Origin: Actinernus sp. WN-2022
Lineage: Eukaryota > Cnidaria > Anthozoa > Actiniaria > Actinernidae
Direction: 5' to 3'
DNA length: 64,000 bases
Assembly (NCBI GenBank): GCA_030867875.1
Contig: JAOWCC010001501.1
Span: forward strand, 15,219,524 to 15,283,523
Under the pieces are notes generated by a model. The model made no database searches, was not told the DNA's origin, and was given only the letters and a program-made list of their open reading frames with translations. Shown in pieces: positions 24,201 through 32,973 of the stretch. A program made the position numbers and the translations under genes. How positions within the stretch are numbered: the first letter of the stretch is position 1; each line of letters opens with the position of its first letter.

Positions 24201-25801
24201 CAGAAACGTCTGCTAAAGTTTGACTCTCTAGAAATACAGAGCGTAAGTTTCGCATTTCATTAACTGCGAAAGTTTGACTTTCTATATATACAGAGCGTAA
24301 GTTTAGCATTTAATTAACTGCTAAAGTTTGACTCTCCATATATACAGAGCGTAAGTTTCGCATTCATTAACTGCGAAAGTTTGAGCTCGCATATATACAG
24401 AGCGTAAGTTTAGCATTTAATTAACTGCTAAAGTTTGAGCTCGCATATATACAGAGCGTAAGTTTCGCATTTCATTAACTGCGAAAGTTTGAGCTCGCAT
24501 ATACACAGAGCGTATTAGTTTCGCATTTAATTAACTGCTAAAGTTTGACTCTCAAAATATACGGAGCGTAAGTTTAGCATTTAATTAACTGCTAAAGTTT
24601 GACTCTCTATATATACAGAGCGTAAGTTTAGCATTTAATTAACTGCTAAAGTTTGAGCTCGCATATATACAGAGCGTAAGTTTAGCATTTCATTAACTGC
24701 GAAAGTTTGAGCTCGTATATATACAGAGCGTAAGTTTCGCATTTCATTAACTGCTAAAGTTTGACTTTCCATATATACAGAGCGTAAGTTTAGCATTTAA
24801 TTAACTGCTAAAGTTTGACTCTCTATATATGCAGAGCGTAAGTTTAGCATAATAAACTTTATTCCATATAAACACCAGAAATGGTACATAGGAATTCTTA
24901 TAAAACTAAATATAAATTGAAATACAATGAAATAACATTCATAACTATCTCAAATTACTATTATTAAATACTCCAAATACTGTTATTAAATATTATTAAG
25001 CATGTAATTAACTGCTAAAGTTTGCAAATGTCAAATGACCGCACGAAAGGCTATCGTTAGTGTATAGCGGCAAACCTCGATTCACTCTGAGTAAAAATAT
25101 ATGTTTCTAAGGCAGGGACTCTTTGAAGAACAAAATAGAATCGTAAATATTTGGATTGCTGAATAATAGATTTCACCGCAAAATCACAACAAAAATAAAT
25201 TTGACATTTGAATTACAATGCATTAAATATGCAAATCAGTGTACTGTTTACGGCGAACCAACGTATCTGATTCTACAAAGTAAAGAGATGAAGGGGCGCA
25301 AATGTTTTTTTTTGGACACTTGAAGGGGTTTTCACTTGCACGGCAATGGGTTTTTTACACTTGGATGGATTCCGTACGTTAAATGGTTTACCTGACGGCG
25401 ACATGTAGCGGAGTTAGATAATCGTCTCCTCCGCGAATATTAGCATCGATTCCTGAGTCTAGAAGGAACATTATAGCTTCATCCTGATCTGCCCTCGCGG
25501 CATGATGTACGGGCTGAAATCCATTTAAATCGCTATCGTCTAAACCTTCGCCGCTGTTCTTGAAGTCTTTCAGTACGTTTAGGATCCCCTCTCTTGCTGC
25601 CTGATGAGGTCCGCATTTTTCGGCGCTGGATCCAAACGTTCTCATATTCACATACTCGGGTCGCTTCGATGAACTCCTTCTATTCAGCGCTGGGTTTCTG
25701 ATTCGAATTTGAGGGCTCCCCTCGCTTATCAGGGAAGTTTTTGGAGGCAAGAGCCGTTCGTTGGCTTCGCCGTTTTGCTGCTGTTGTCCGTTCGACGCCA
25801 T
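3012..25801 (-). CDS. TRPA1: TRPA1-like ankyrin-repeat TRP cation channel, copy 1 (exons 1-8 in window)
   Basis: Exons: 25801-25392, 19668-19328, 10866-10593, 10416-10089, 9530-9334, 8658-8314, 6275-5402, 3215-3012 (minus strand). Each has exactly the length of its copy-2 counterpart and the same phases: 2973 nt, 991 codons, no internal stop. This covers the N-terminus, all 17 ankyrin repeats, S1-S5, pore and S6. The two last exons (TRP helix, coiled coil) are not found to the left of 3012, where the sequence runs into a 29-bp satellite and a LINE tail, so they lie off the window or are lost. Substitutions against copy 2 sit mostly in S1-S4 and the loops; the end of S4 has Pro where copy 2 has Arg. 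Introns are much larger than in copy 2 (intron 2: 8.46 kb against 0.81 kb). Confidence 0.9.
3440..5260. repeat. Palindromic repeat modules in TRPA copy 1 intron 7
   Basis: Two kinds of module recur in both orientations. One is a hairpin of about 85 bp with arms GAAATTTGATGTTCTTAAAA and loop region AAGCCCGAGAACG (e.g. 4087-4170, about 4311-4400, 4986-5074, 5134-5222). The other is a GATCACGTGACGTGATAG-type block next to GCGCGCGCTCATTGG. Short linkers GACAAATAGACTGTGT join them. Confidence 0.85.
4730..4985 (+). mobile_element. LINE 3' tail in copy 1 intron 7
   Basis: AT-rich segment ending CAAATAAAG(TATG)n, a non-LTR 3' end. It interrupts the palindromic modules and is absent from copy 2. Confidence 0.45.
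5402..6275 (-). CDS. TRPA1: TRPA1-like copy 1, exon 7 (pre-S1 linker and S1-S5)
   Basis: 874 nt, same splice sites as copy 2. Against copy 2 it has Asp for Gly and Pro for Arg at the end of S4 (CYTDVILFLPRF against CYTGVILFLRRF), plus changes in S1-S3 and the S1-S2 loop. Confidence 0.93.
6388..6480 (+). repeat. 18-bp minisatellite, copy 1 intron 6 (5 units)
   Basis: Unit GAGACGCGTGACTCAGTC. Copy 2 has only 3 units at 48892-48935. The open frames through it on both strands are by-products of the 18-bp period. Confidence 0.9.
6569..8290. mobile_element. Composite insertion in copy 1 intron 6
   Basis: Intron 6 is 2038 bp here and 278 bp in copy 2, which joins ATTAGTGAA directly to AAGAAGCC. 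The extra 1.7 kb holds repeats of TGACG(T/G)(T/C)ATCTGTGTATCT (6500-6715), a CCCTAAC-containing segment (6895-7190) related to 13800-14190 in opposite orientation, and the palindrome at 7771-7942. No coding capacity seen. Confidence 0.6.
7771..7942. repeat. Near-perfect palindrome (foldback MITE-like)
   Basis: Arms of about 85 bp around a loop of a few bases near 7857. Arm core CAATACGAGGCTCCGTGCAT pairs with ATGCACGGAGCCTCGTATTG. Present in copy 1 intron 6 only. Confidence 0.9.
8314..8658 (-). CDS. TRPA1: TRPA1-like copy 1, exon 6
   Basis: Acceptor ATCGTAG|AAAAGTC, donor GACAG|GTGAGC. Ankyrin repeats 15-17. Confidence 0.92.
8732..9281. other. Intron 5 segment, inverted relative to copy 2
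   Basis: Flanks on both sides align colinearly with copy 2, but the roughly 550-bp interior aligns only as the reverse complement of 49462-50045. It contains an AT-rich LINE-tail-like stretch (TTGATTGATTGG near 9090) and, at its left end, TACCAGGAGCG, which is also the TIR of the MITE at 10967-11285. Confidence 0.85.
9334..9530 (-). CDS. TRPA1: TRPA1-like copy 1, exon 5
   Basis: Acceptor TTTACAG|ATAGTAG, donor CACAG|GTAAGATG. Ankyrin repeats 13-14. The plus-strand open frame over it is a shadow. Confidence 0.91.
10089..10416 (-). CDS. TRPA1: TRPA1-like copy 1, exon 4
   Basis: Acceptor CCCCCAG|CGCCGCG gives VALHFAAQFGH across the junction (Phe where copy 2 has Leu). Ankyrin repeats 9-12. Donor GAG|GTAATA. 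Confidence 0.91.
10593..10866 (-). CDS. TRPA1: TRPA1-like copy 1, exon 3
   Basis: Acceptor TTGATAG|CAAAACC, donor CATTT|GTGAGTG. Ankyrin repeats 7-9. Lies 7.5-8.5 kb from exon 2 because intron 2 received a LINE and other elements. Confidence 0.92.
10967..11285. mobile_element. MITE with 19-bp TIRs, copy 1 intron 2
   Basis: Ends AGCCCATTACCAGGAGCGT and ACGCTCCTGGTAATGGGCT, 319 bp, no ORF of note. Absent from copy 2. Confidence 0.8.
13330..13680 (+). repeat. About 80-bp minisatellite (4-5 units) inside element E
   Basis: Unit contains CATACATGTTGCTTCGTTCT and GACTCGTTCACACCCAGACA. Confidence 0.85.
13800..14190 (+). repeat. About 120-bp repeat (3 units) inside element E
   Basis: Unit contains AGCATTATGTTTCTTTGTTG, CCCTAAAGAACCC and GACGGTTAGGGTGTTTTTAA. 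Related, in reverse, to 6895-7190. The TTAGGGT motifs are isolated, not telomeric. Confidence 0.85.
14190..15165 (+). repeat. About 93-bp minisatellite (about 10 units) inside element E
   Basis: Unit contains GACAGGTATCGTGTTTGGAA, GGAGCCACGGAGCC (variable number) and AATATAACCTTGCATTGG. Open frames across it come from the periodicity. Confidence 0.92.
16548..16646 (+). repeat. Poly-C tracts (four runs)
   Basis: Four C runs separated by short spacers over about 100 bp; the opposite strand could form G-quadruplexes. Run lengths may be affected by assembly error. Confidence 0.8.
16813..17393 (-). pseudogene. LINE reverse transcriptase fragment
   Basis: Open frame with the RT palm motifs including YADD; interrupted downstream at residue ...GSKQKL by element 12142-16812. 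Confidence 0.9.
17896..18456 (-). pseudogene. LINE AP-endonuclease domain fragment
   Basis: 186-codon frame with endonuclease motifs (TETWLNQ, GGGIALYI, AGDFNIDL). Its frame differs from that of the RT part, so the ORF is broken. Confidence 0.88.
18850..19125 (+). mobile_element. LINE 3' end, copy 1 intron 2
   Basis: Aligns with 51850-52345 but lacks part of it. Ends GGATAAATAAAGATTGTCTG with a (TCTG)n tail. Confidence 0.6.
19328..19668 (-). CDS. TRPA1: TRPA1-like copy 1, exon 2
   Basis: Acceptor TTAACAG|ATATAAC, donor ATG|GTGAGT. Ankyrin repeats 3-6. Reading-frame extension upstream of 19668 is intron. Confidence 0.92.
20147..21497 (-). mobile_element. 5'-truncated LINE inserted in copy 1 intron 1
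   Basis: Encodes RT thumb (LEINLDKTKILVF, YKYLGIMLSAIGNF) at 21497-21148 and a C-terminal region at 20801-20454, minus strand. Flanked by GTATAG on both sides (20141-20146, 21498-21503). Copy 2 has the uninterrupted site CCGTATAGCTTTTATATGGG near 53890-53907. Confidence 0.85.
21535..22000 (-). pseudogene. LINE RT fragment in copy 1 intron 1
   Basis: Frames 22006-21695 (VFLDLKKAFDTVDHNILL) and 21761-21507 (LVYINDLL, LYPDDTSVVVA) in different phases. The catalytic box reads YPDD. At the corresponding place copy 2 has a different part of a LINE (54290-54690). Confidence 0.8.
22068..22094 (+). repeat. Poly-G tract
   Basis: Run of about 27 G in copy 1 intron 1; a shorter interrupted G run stands at the matching position in copy 2 (54899-54928). 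Confidence 0.8.
22523..25041. mobile_element. Foldback-type element with satellite-like inverted arms, copy 1 intron 1
   Basis: 2519 bp flanked by an 8-bp duplication CACGAAAG (22515-22522, 25042-25049). Copy 2 has the single site at 59570-59577. The arms are tandem repeats of about 57 bp (GCTAAACTTACGCTCTGTAT plus CAAACTTTAGCAGTTAATTA), forward on the left (about 22621-23540) and inverted on the right (about 24205-24850), around a unique middle of about 660 bp with no clear ORF. This architecture resembles Drosophila FB elements; the superfamily is not assigned. Confidence 0.82.
22718..23178. mobile_element. MITE nested in the left arm of the foldback element
   Basis: Ends TAATGGTCCAGATAAGAACT and AGTTCTTATCTGGACCATTA, 461 bp. 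Repeat units of the host arm resume on both sides. The target may be TA or TTA. Confidence 0.85.
25392..25801 (-). CDS. TRPA1: TRPA1-like copy 1, exon 1
   Basis: Start ATG at 25801-25799, the Met aligned with copy 2; an in-frame upstream Met at 25852 is not conserved in copy 2. N-terminal tail and ankyrin repeats 1-3. Donor CAG|GTAAAC, phase 2. Confidence 0.92.
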
Positions 25802-26062
25802 CTGAGTAATCCTTTCGGAACGAAGCGTCACGCAGGGCACGCCGTACGTCACACAACAGCGAAAACATTGGAAATTATATATGGTAATGTTATTACTCTT
25901 GCCTCAGTACTGAAAAGTAAAATGCTTAGGGATAATTCATGTCATCATAGTTTGCAGTCATGAAAACCTTTAATATTTTTTCCTCACGTAAATTCTGCTA
26001 AAATGCAACCTTACTGTGACCTGGAGCCGTGGCTCCGCACCGCGTCACCATTTTTCTTCAAA

Positions 26063-27839
26063 CAAGAGCCCATCTGGGCTTTCACTCGGGCCACATGAGA
26101 TTGAAGATGAAATACACTTTCATTTGAAATCCTTTTAGTAACAACCAAAGGGAAGAATTATTAGCTGAATTTAGCAGTCTTTAGGAGTGGCCGGTAGCGC
26201 GGTGACTTTCATTCTCTGCTCCCCTAGTATATATGTAATTAAATATTTTTATTTTTCTCGTATGTTGACCTTTTAATTTAAACACTACTTATTCGTTTAA
26301 CACACTGCATTTGAGCAGGCATATATTCATTGTTTTGACCCGATAATTAACCGTACTACCGTACTTCATGGTCCCTTTCTTTAGTAGTGGGTTGTCGGTC
26401 AGGTGATTGTAAACTCTCGTCATTTAGCACAGAAAATGTATTCTGATGAATAGGGATCGGGTTGTCATGTAAGAAAGATGGCTCTTGAACAAACTGATAA
26501 GCTTCAGTAGGTTGGGTAGTCTCGGAACACTGGAGACATTGGTCTTTCATTGTCTTCTTTTTTGTATTCTTGATTTTTTTTTAAAGTTTGAAAGTCGGAT
26601 CTCAGCTTTATTATTCCGCTTTCAACTCGCCATTTTCAACTTCTAGGTAAATAATACGTGATGACAGCATCTTGATTTCGGTCTTGTATATATTATCTTG
26701 CTGCACTAATTTGTCTTCCAAATGACTGAGTTTCGTTTTGATGTGACGAGAGTAAGAATTCATTACGCATATCAGTTAGGTCAGCCTCCATGTTACAAAT
26801 CAAGGTCATTAAAGCAGCGAGAGAGTTCTTATTGCGGGCTAACAATCCTCGTGAAGAATCTAAAGAATTCCGTCTCTTCCGGTTTGAATTTGACTCATGT
26901 GTATGTTGCTTTTGGAGTTTCAAGGATATGTTGATCCAAAACTACAGGCTCTTGGGGTTTTTCATTGACTTGTGAACTTGCAGGCTCTGTAATTTGTTTT
27001 GTTTTCTTAGTATAACATAAAGTGTTGAATATGTTCATGTTCTCAAGCATGTCGCGCGTGACCTCTGTTTCTTCATTCATTAAGTTCTCTACTTTCATCT
27101 ATAATCTGGGAAACTCAATCTTTGCCCATGCCTTGGCACATAACTATTCCTGTTGTTAAGTAGACGTGGATGATTATAAGTAAAATCCTTCGACAGCTTG
27201 TACCGTATCCGCTAGGTCAATATCCTCGCTGGAACGAAATAATTTGATCTCAATACTCTCTGATCCAACTTACGGTAAATTTAAATCTCTGACAGAGATT
27301 GGTCTTGAAGTGCCTTCATCCAAAATAAGATGTTCTCCTCGGATGTTTTAAATGCAGCACAGCGAGCCGATGGCTTATAGATTCCAATATCTATTTCTTC
27401 GAATTTTAGCTTTCCGGATCCTTGCTCCTTCACTGGCTTCAGGTCGTCGTACGTGTCGTATATAAAATCACTGGCCATCTGGGTAAAAAACGCGGTCCTT
27501 CGGCTCCGACAATAGCGCCAGTTGAAATATCCTGAGCCTGTTGGAAGGCTTTCGCACGAGTGAAGTTAAATAAACTTCATTAAACTGCTGACATTTGAGA
27601 GATGGGACTCCAAATTAGAGAGAACGTTCCTCGCGGGTTCTCCGCCATCTTGCTTTTATTGTATTAAATTATGTAAATAAATTAACCTGGCGATTGTTGC
27701 GTGACCAGCACAGTGCAATCTGATTGGTGTGAATTTGACCTTTAACGCATGCGCAGAAATTTTGCTACACGGAATATAAAAAATAAAAAATAACGACTTG
27801 CATTTTAAGACTCGGTGCTGCCACAGGCAGCCCGAGTAA
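26063..27839. mobile_element. Element A: no-TSD hairpin-ended element, copy 1 5' flank
   Basis: 1777 bp, CAAGAGCCCATCTGGGC at one end and GGCAGCCCGAGTAA at the other. It lies between A (26062) and T (27840); copy 2 has the uninterrupted CTTCAAATAAAAG at 60613-60623. It contains open frames on the minus strand (see 26356-27478). Confidence 0.82.
26356..27478 (-). pseudogene. Unrecognised, probably broken coding sequence inside element A
   Basis: Minus-strand frames with protein-like, charged composition: 27478-27281 (MASDFIYDTYDDLKPVKEQ, 65 codons), 27098-26895, 26923-26693 and 26550-26356. The middle two overlap in different frames, and stops lie between the pieces. No family recognised. It could be the remnant of the element's own protein or of captured host exons. 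Low certainty that it is coding. Confidence 0.3.
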
Positions 27840-28439
27840 TAAAAGTCTTCACATTCAAAGTCTGATAAGTATGAGAGGGAGGAGCCGTGGATTCGTCAAT
27901 AGTATCTTTTTTCCCTTTGCGATTTCAGATCGATCCTGTTTCTTCGTTACCCCATACCAGATCTTGGATGTCAATGGTTTTGTATTTCTGTTTCCCAAGC
28001 GGGAATGTATAAATTGCTAGAATTCTAAAACAAAGCACTGAACCTCTGGAGAGCTGGCAGGCCGAGTTAGTGAAGATTCAATGGTCTTATTTTAATACGA
28101 GTTCGGAACTGATTGAAGACATTGAAACCCCGTCAAGTGCGAATAATCGGAGCTTTGATCAACCTGGCGATGGTTGTTTCAGGTCCTGTTAGAAATTCAG
28201 TGTTTTTTTATTTGGGAGGAATTTGTTTTGTTAAAATGTAAATGATTCTCAGCTGCCTTGTTACCGGCATTCAAGCTCATTAATGGGCCTTTTGCAGGAA
28301 TATAGTCACGTGGTTGTACAGGGTTGCAAAACAATCTTATTCATATATTTAAAGGCACTTGTACGAGATCGGTAGTGTTATTAGCAAAACCTATTTGTAA
28401 ATGCTATTTTCCACCTCCGATCGATTGTCGATCTTTCTA
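27840..28439. repeat. Flank shared with copy 2, containing a dispersed repeat
   Basis: Aligns with 61754-62300. The part from about 28280 also occurs inverted at 39600-39905 in TRPA copy 2 intron 9, so that section is a dispersed repeat. No ORF. Confidence 0.7.
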
Positions 28440-28448
28440 AAACAGTAT

Positions 28449-30027
28449 TAGCCTGAATTTAAGCCGTCTCCTCTGGTTCGTTCCTCCCGAGAGAGACGTC
28501 TGAATCCAATAGCCGATAATGCCGTCCAGTGACGTCACTACCAGAAAACCTGGTAGTGATCTTTGATTGGTTCATATTCTATAATTTCGCATAATTATCA
28601 TAATTGACTCATCTGAGAAGACGGCACGATTCACTTTGGACTCGCGATTGTTGATTGTTGAGTTTCAGTGGAGTGACTGTCTTTGGCAAAAACCTTGAAT
28701 TCGTAAGGAAAACATCTGGAAATGGATTGAAAGTGTCCTGCACAATAACCGGCCGACTGTCCTGTAAACATATACATTTTATCCCGTCGCGTCCGCGGGG
28801 TTGTTGATAATCGATATTTATTTGTTCACACTCGCAGTGGTAAAGAATGTCGCTACTCTCTTCAAGGAACTGTTCTTTCCCGTAAAAGAGTCTTCGTATT
28901 TCTTCGAAAATTCTCCATAATCCTTTCATATTTTTCTACTTTTCTGTTGCATCATTTACATAGGTAATATCTCGTAGCTGTGTCGATTCCAACGGCAGAT
29001 CGCGAGACAAAGATCAACGGAAAGAGAAAGATCAAGGGCACCCAACGAAGTTTTCGGTTAAAAAGCTGTTCGGGAGAGTAAGTTAGCCGGATTTGAAAAA
29101 ATTGTCCTAGGAAATTGTTTTCTGGAATACTGGCTAGAAAATTTGTTTTCAATCCATAGAAAATTATAGAAGAAAAGGGAGACTAAGAGGTTTCCCCTAA
29201 AATATTCGTACGTATTCGTCTGATCAATAGACTCAGAACGATCCGGAAAAAAACATTGGTTGGAATGAAAAAAAACACATTATCATAAATCATTTAGTGA
29301 AGCGGCCACCTAAAGTTTTCGAGAACACATTTTCATTCCCTAAGAAATTCTGACATCTAAAAACCGAAAGAATAAACCTTTAGCAAATGGAGGTCACCGA
29401 AAACAATTGCCTAAAGGAAAAAGAACCCCTAAAAAATTCGTCCCTCCACAAAACTTCGCAACATGAAGTTACTTGGGCTAGAAAATTCTTGTTTATGTTC
29501 TAGACTACTAACAAATTCGTAGGCCGGGAATATTTTGCTATAGAATTTTCGGTTGACGCGATTTCCACCTAGAAAATTCGAACAGCTAATAGCTTTCTAG
29601 AATACGTCAAAAGACATAGTAGGCGCCTTAAAATGGCTAGATAAGCTGCACACAACTGGTTTCAATCGAATTTCAAAAAGTACTCGTTGGGTGCCCTTGA
29701 AAGATCAACTGTACTTTGCCTCCAAATATAATAATATTTATAACGATTTGTTGCTTCGAAAAGGTTTTCGCAACATAAGAGGCACTTGAGAAACGAATGG
29801 ATGGAGATATATGTGTAGGTAAGGCTTTTATTTTGGCCGGCATGATCTCAAATAATTTCACAAGGCGAGCGATGGCTTTGTTTTTGTGACCCACGAACTC
29901 TTACTACCGCCGTGACAGTTTTATTTGCATAAATTAAATTGTTAATCCGCCTTGACGTCACTGGACGGCAATTCAGACGTCTCTCTCGGGAGGAACGAAC
30001 CAGAGGAGACGGCTGAAATTCAGGCTA
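28449..30027. mobile_element. TIR element M1 with 9-bp target duplication (Mutator-like)
   Basis: 1579 bp. Ends TAGCCTGAATTT and AAATTCAGGCTA with TIRs of about 55 bp (GTCTCCTCTGGTTCGTTCCT inside). Flanked by AAACAGTAT at 28440-28448 and 30028-30036. The inverted relative at 39600-39905 has no insertion at this point. A 9-bp duplication with long TIRs fits MULE elements. No transposase seen; it contains ORF 28609-28929. Confidence 0.85.
28609..28929 (-). CDS. 106-codon ORF inside element M1, unknown
   Basis: Starts MKGLWRIFEEIRRLF and includes CECEQINIDYQQPRGRD. The same region exists in the related element M2 (56506-56820, plus strand), where an early stop and small changes break it. Not recognised. 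It may be a captured host fragment, as in Pack-MULEs, or chance. Confidence 0.3.
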   Translation of the reverse strand: MKGLWRIFEEIRRLFYGKEQFLEESSDILYHCECEQINIDYQQPRGRDGIKCICLQDSRPVIVQDTFNPFPDVFLTNSRFLPKTVTPLKLNNQQSRVQSESCRLLR

Positions 30028-30239
30028 AAACAGTATCTTTAAAGATAGCTTGCCACCCAGCATCCATGGCAACGCCTTTCCCATGGGGATCACAAGCTCG
30101 ATTCATTCGTTAACGATGTATTATATCAGCACGTGACTAGGGATGGTTGCGTAACTATGCCACTTTCTTAAAGAGCCTCGCCTTTATTTACTTACTTATT
30201 TTTTTCATTTTTATAAGTTATACCATGGCTCACCTCGGA

Positions 30240-30271
30240 ACCCTCTCTCTCTCTCTGTCTGTCTGTCTGAA
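30240..30271 (+). repeat. CT microsatellite at the right edge of the duplicated block (copy 1)
   Basis: (CT)n then (CTGT)n. Homology with copy 2 stops here. Confidence 0.8.
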
Positions 30272-30552
30272 AGTAAAAATAAACCCCAGAGAGACCTCTC
30301 GCTTTCATAATTATTAGTTTTACCCGGAGAGTGTTCTCTGTTTATAGCAGCGACGGGTGAGCGGTAAATGTTATAGTACAGCCAAGTACTGCTGTATAAC
30401 ACTTTGTTGACTTCACATTCAACTTGTAAGGTACTATTAGTTTCATCAAGGTCGTCCATGTTAAAATCAAAATTTTCATGTCTCACCAACAAAAAGAATA
30501 CGCTTAGTTCGTGAGGTTCCTGCCGTGAACACGGGGTCAAAGTAAAAACCCA
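30272..30552. other. Single-copy stretch between the duplicated block and the LINE
   Basis: A minus-strand open frame crosses it (30597-30211), but its start lies inside LINE sequence and its end in the microsatellite, so I do not call a gene. A shorter frame from MDDLDETNST cannot be excluded. Confidence 0.3.
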
Positions 30553-32860
30553 TGTAAAATTAATGAATACAAGCAATATGCTAACATGCTCATCCATCTA
30601 AAAACTAAAAGCAAAAAAGATTACTACAATATCCATTTTTCAAAATGTAAGGACAACCTAAAATCAACTTGGAAACGTATTGGTACTTTGATTAAACGGA
30701 AGACTAAGGGTCAAACCTATCCTATACGAGGATCATACAAGGAAATAATGTTTTTACCAAACAAATAGACATTGCTGAGCAATATATATATTTTTTATTA
30801 ATGTAGGCCCAACTCTAGCTAACACAATTAATACTAATAATGTTAACCCCATTCAGTATATCACTCACTCACCATCCTCAAGCTTTTTCCTCTCACCTGT
30901 TACTGAATCACAAGTTTTTACAATGTTTGCTACCTTCAACGAAAATAAAACATCCATTGATATCCCAAATAAACTTATTAAGCTTGCAAGTAAACCCCTA
31001 TCAATCATATTCACAAAAATATACAATGAGTCATTATCAACAGGAATAGTATCTGATATTTTTTAAATATCTAGGATAACTCCCATATTTAAGAGTGGTA
31101 TTGTGACAGAGTTAGGCAATTATAGGCCAATAGCCACTATCTCTCCTTTTAGTAAAGTGTTAGAAAGACTTGTGTATAATCAATTTTTTTTTTTCTGGAA
31201 AAAAATATATATTATATAATACCAGTTTGGATTCAGAAAAGGACACTCAACCGAACAAGCAATTTTGGAAATCATAGAAAACCTAAAAACAGCCATAGAT
31301 AAAAAACAAATAACCTGTGGAATTTTCCTCGACTTTTCTAAAGCTTTTGACACGATCAACCATGACATACTACTTGCAAAAATCAACAAATATGGAATTC
31401 GGGGAGTCCCACATGAATGGTTCTCTAGTTACTTAAACAATAGAAAACGGTACGTGAAAATTGGTAATACTGAATCTAGTTTGAAAAACGTAATATGTGG
31501 TGTTCCACAGGTCTACTCTAGGACCTCTACTGTTCCTCTTATATATAAACGATTTGCCAAACTCATCAAAAAAGCTTTCATTTAGAATCTTTGCTGATGA
31601 CACCAATTTATTTTATTCATCCAATAACTTAAGTGAATTGGAAACAGTTATTAATGACGAGCTCACCCATGTACTCAACTACTGTGCAGGCAATAAATTA
31701 TCAATTAACATTAAAAAGACAAATTATACATGCTAATAACATCTCCAAGGAATAAGCCATACATAAATATAACAACCTGCAAAATAGAACAAAAAACCTA
31801 TATCAAATACTTAGGTGTATATATAGATAAGCACCTAAATTGGGAACCCCAAATAAAACATGTCAACAATAAATTAGCAAAAAATATAGGAATTATCCGT
31901 AAATTAAGACATTATGTCAATTTAAATACACTAAAACAACTTTATTATACCCTTGTATATCCTTATTTAAACTATGGATTAATGAGTTGGGGTACCGCTT
32001 ACCAATCTAGGCTAAAACAATCACCTCCAAACAAAATAAATGTATTCGTTGTATTTTCTTTGCGAACAAAAGAGAAAGTGTTAACCCTTATTATGAAATC
32101 TTACAAATCCTAAAACTAAGTAATATTTTTAATTTTAAAATTTCATCTCTTGTACACATAATTCAAAAAGATAAAATAAATACTCCAGTTGTACTCCTTA
32201 ACTTTATTACATCTGCCTCTGAAGTCCATTCCTATAATACAAGATATGCAGCCAATCAAAACCTATACAGACCAGCTGCCAGAACAAATTACGGTCTATT
32301 TACATTTAAAGCTATGGCTTCCAAGATATGTGAAAAATACCTTATTATCTCAAATGTTTACCTCAAAGTAGTTTTAAGAAAAAATATAAACCATTCTTAC
32401 TTGACAATCAGACCTGACATATGTATATACACCAATGAGAATGTTATATAGTAATACATATTAAGTCTATTTCTCTCCACTTTTAATTTTAATTATGATT
32501 TTTTTTCCTCTAGCGTTGTAAATATTTCTGTTATCAAATTTACTGTCTATTTCATATTATGTACATGTAATATGTAAATATATAACTGAAACCTGTATTT
32601 TCTTCTTATTTTCCTTCTTTTCCTTACTATATGAAGTTCTGATATCATTTCTGGTAAACCTGTCCTCGTATATTTATTCTGATGGTAGTGGCTAACTCGA
32701 AAGCTTCAATGCTACTTTGGCCACTACACACCATTCCTGTAAACCATCTATAGTATTTGTTGTTAATTTTCATTTCTCGCAGTAATCCTATGTCAAACTT
32801 CAAACCTACGTATACCTGTAAATAGTGTAAAATAAAGAATCTTGACCCTTGAACCAAACT
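30553..32860 (+). mobile_element. 5'-truncated CR1/L2-type LINE
   Basis: Plus strand: pre-RT region (YKQYANMLIHLKTKSKKDYY), RT at about 31190-31740 (GIFLDFSKAFDTINHDIL, TLGPLLFLLYINDL, IFADDTNLFY), thumb at 31730-32113 (YIKYLGVYIDKHLNW), then a frameshifted C-terminus and an AT-rich 3' UTR with AATAAAG at about 32832. Frameshifts near 31190, 31500, 31730 and 32020 make it inactive. Confidence 0.87.
31265..31736 (+). pseudogene. LINE reverse transcriptase fragment (FADD box)
   Basis: Two overlapping frames (31265-31585 and 31497-31736) that join into one RT palm domain after a frameshift near 31510. Confidence 0.88.
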
Positions 32861-32973
32861 CCCGGATATAAACAATAACAAAAGCACGCTAAGCACTGTG
32901 GGTGAGACGGCCCCTTTAAATAAATCACACGTGTTTTTCAATCAGCAGCATCAGAACCAATATCCAATATATA

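Noticed and set aside
26063..26226. A separate 165-bp MITE (also inverted at 59110-59272)
   Set aside because: Empty-site comparison shows that it is only the shared end of the larger elements A and D.
30211..30597. 128-codon minus-strand frame with a hydrophobic start
   Set aside because: The start lies in antisense LINE sequence and the C-terminus in a microsatellite; no conservation to support it.
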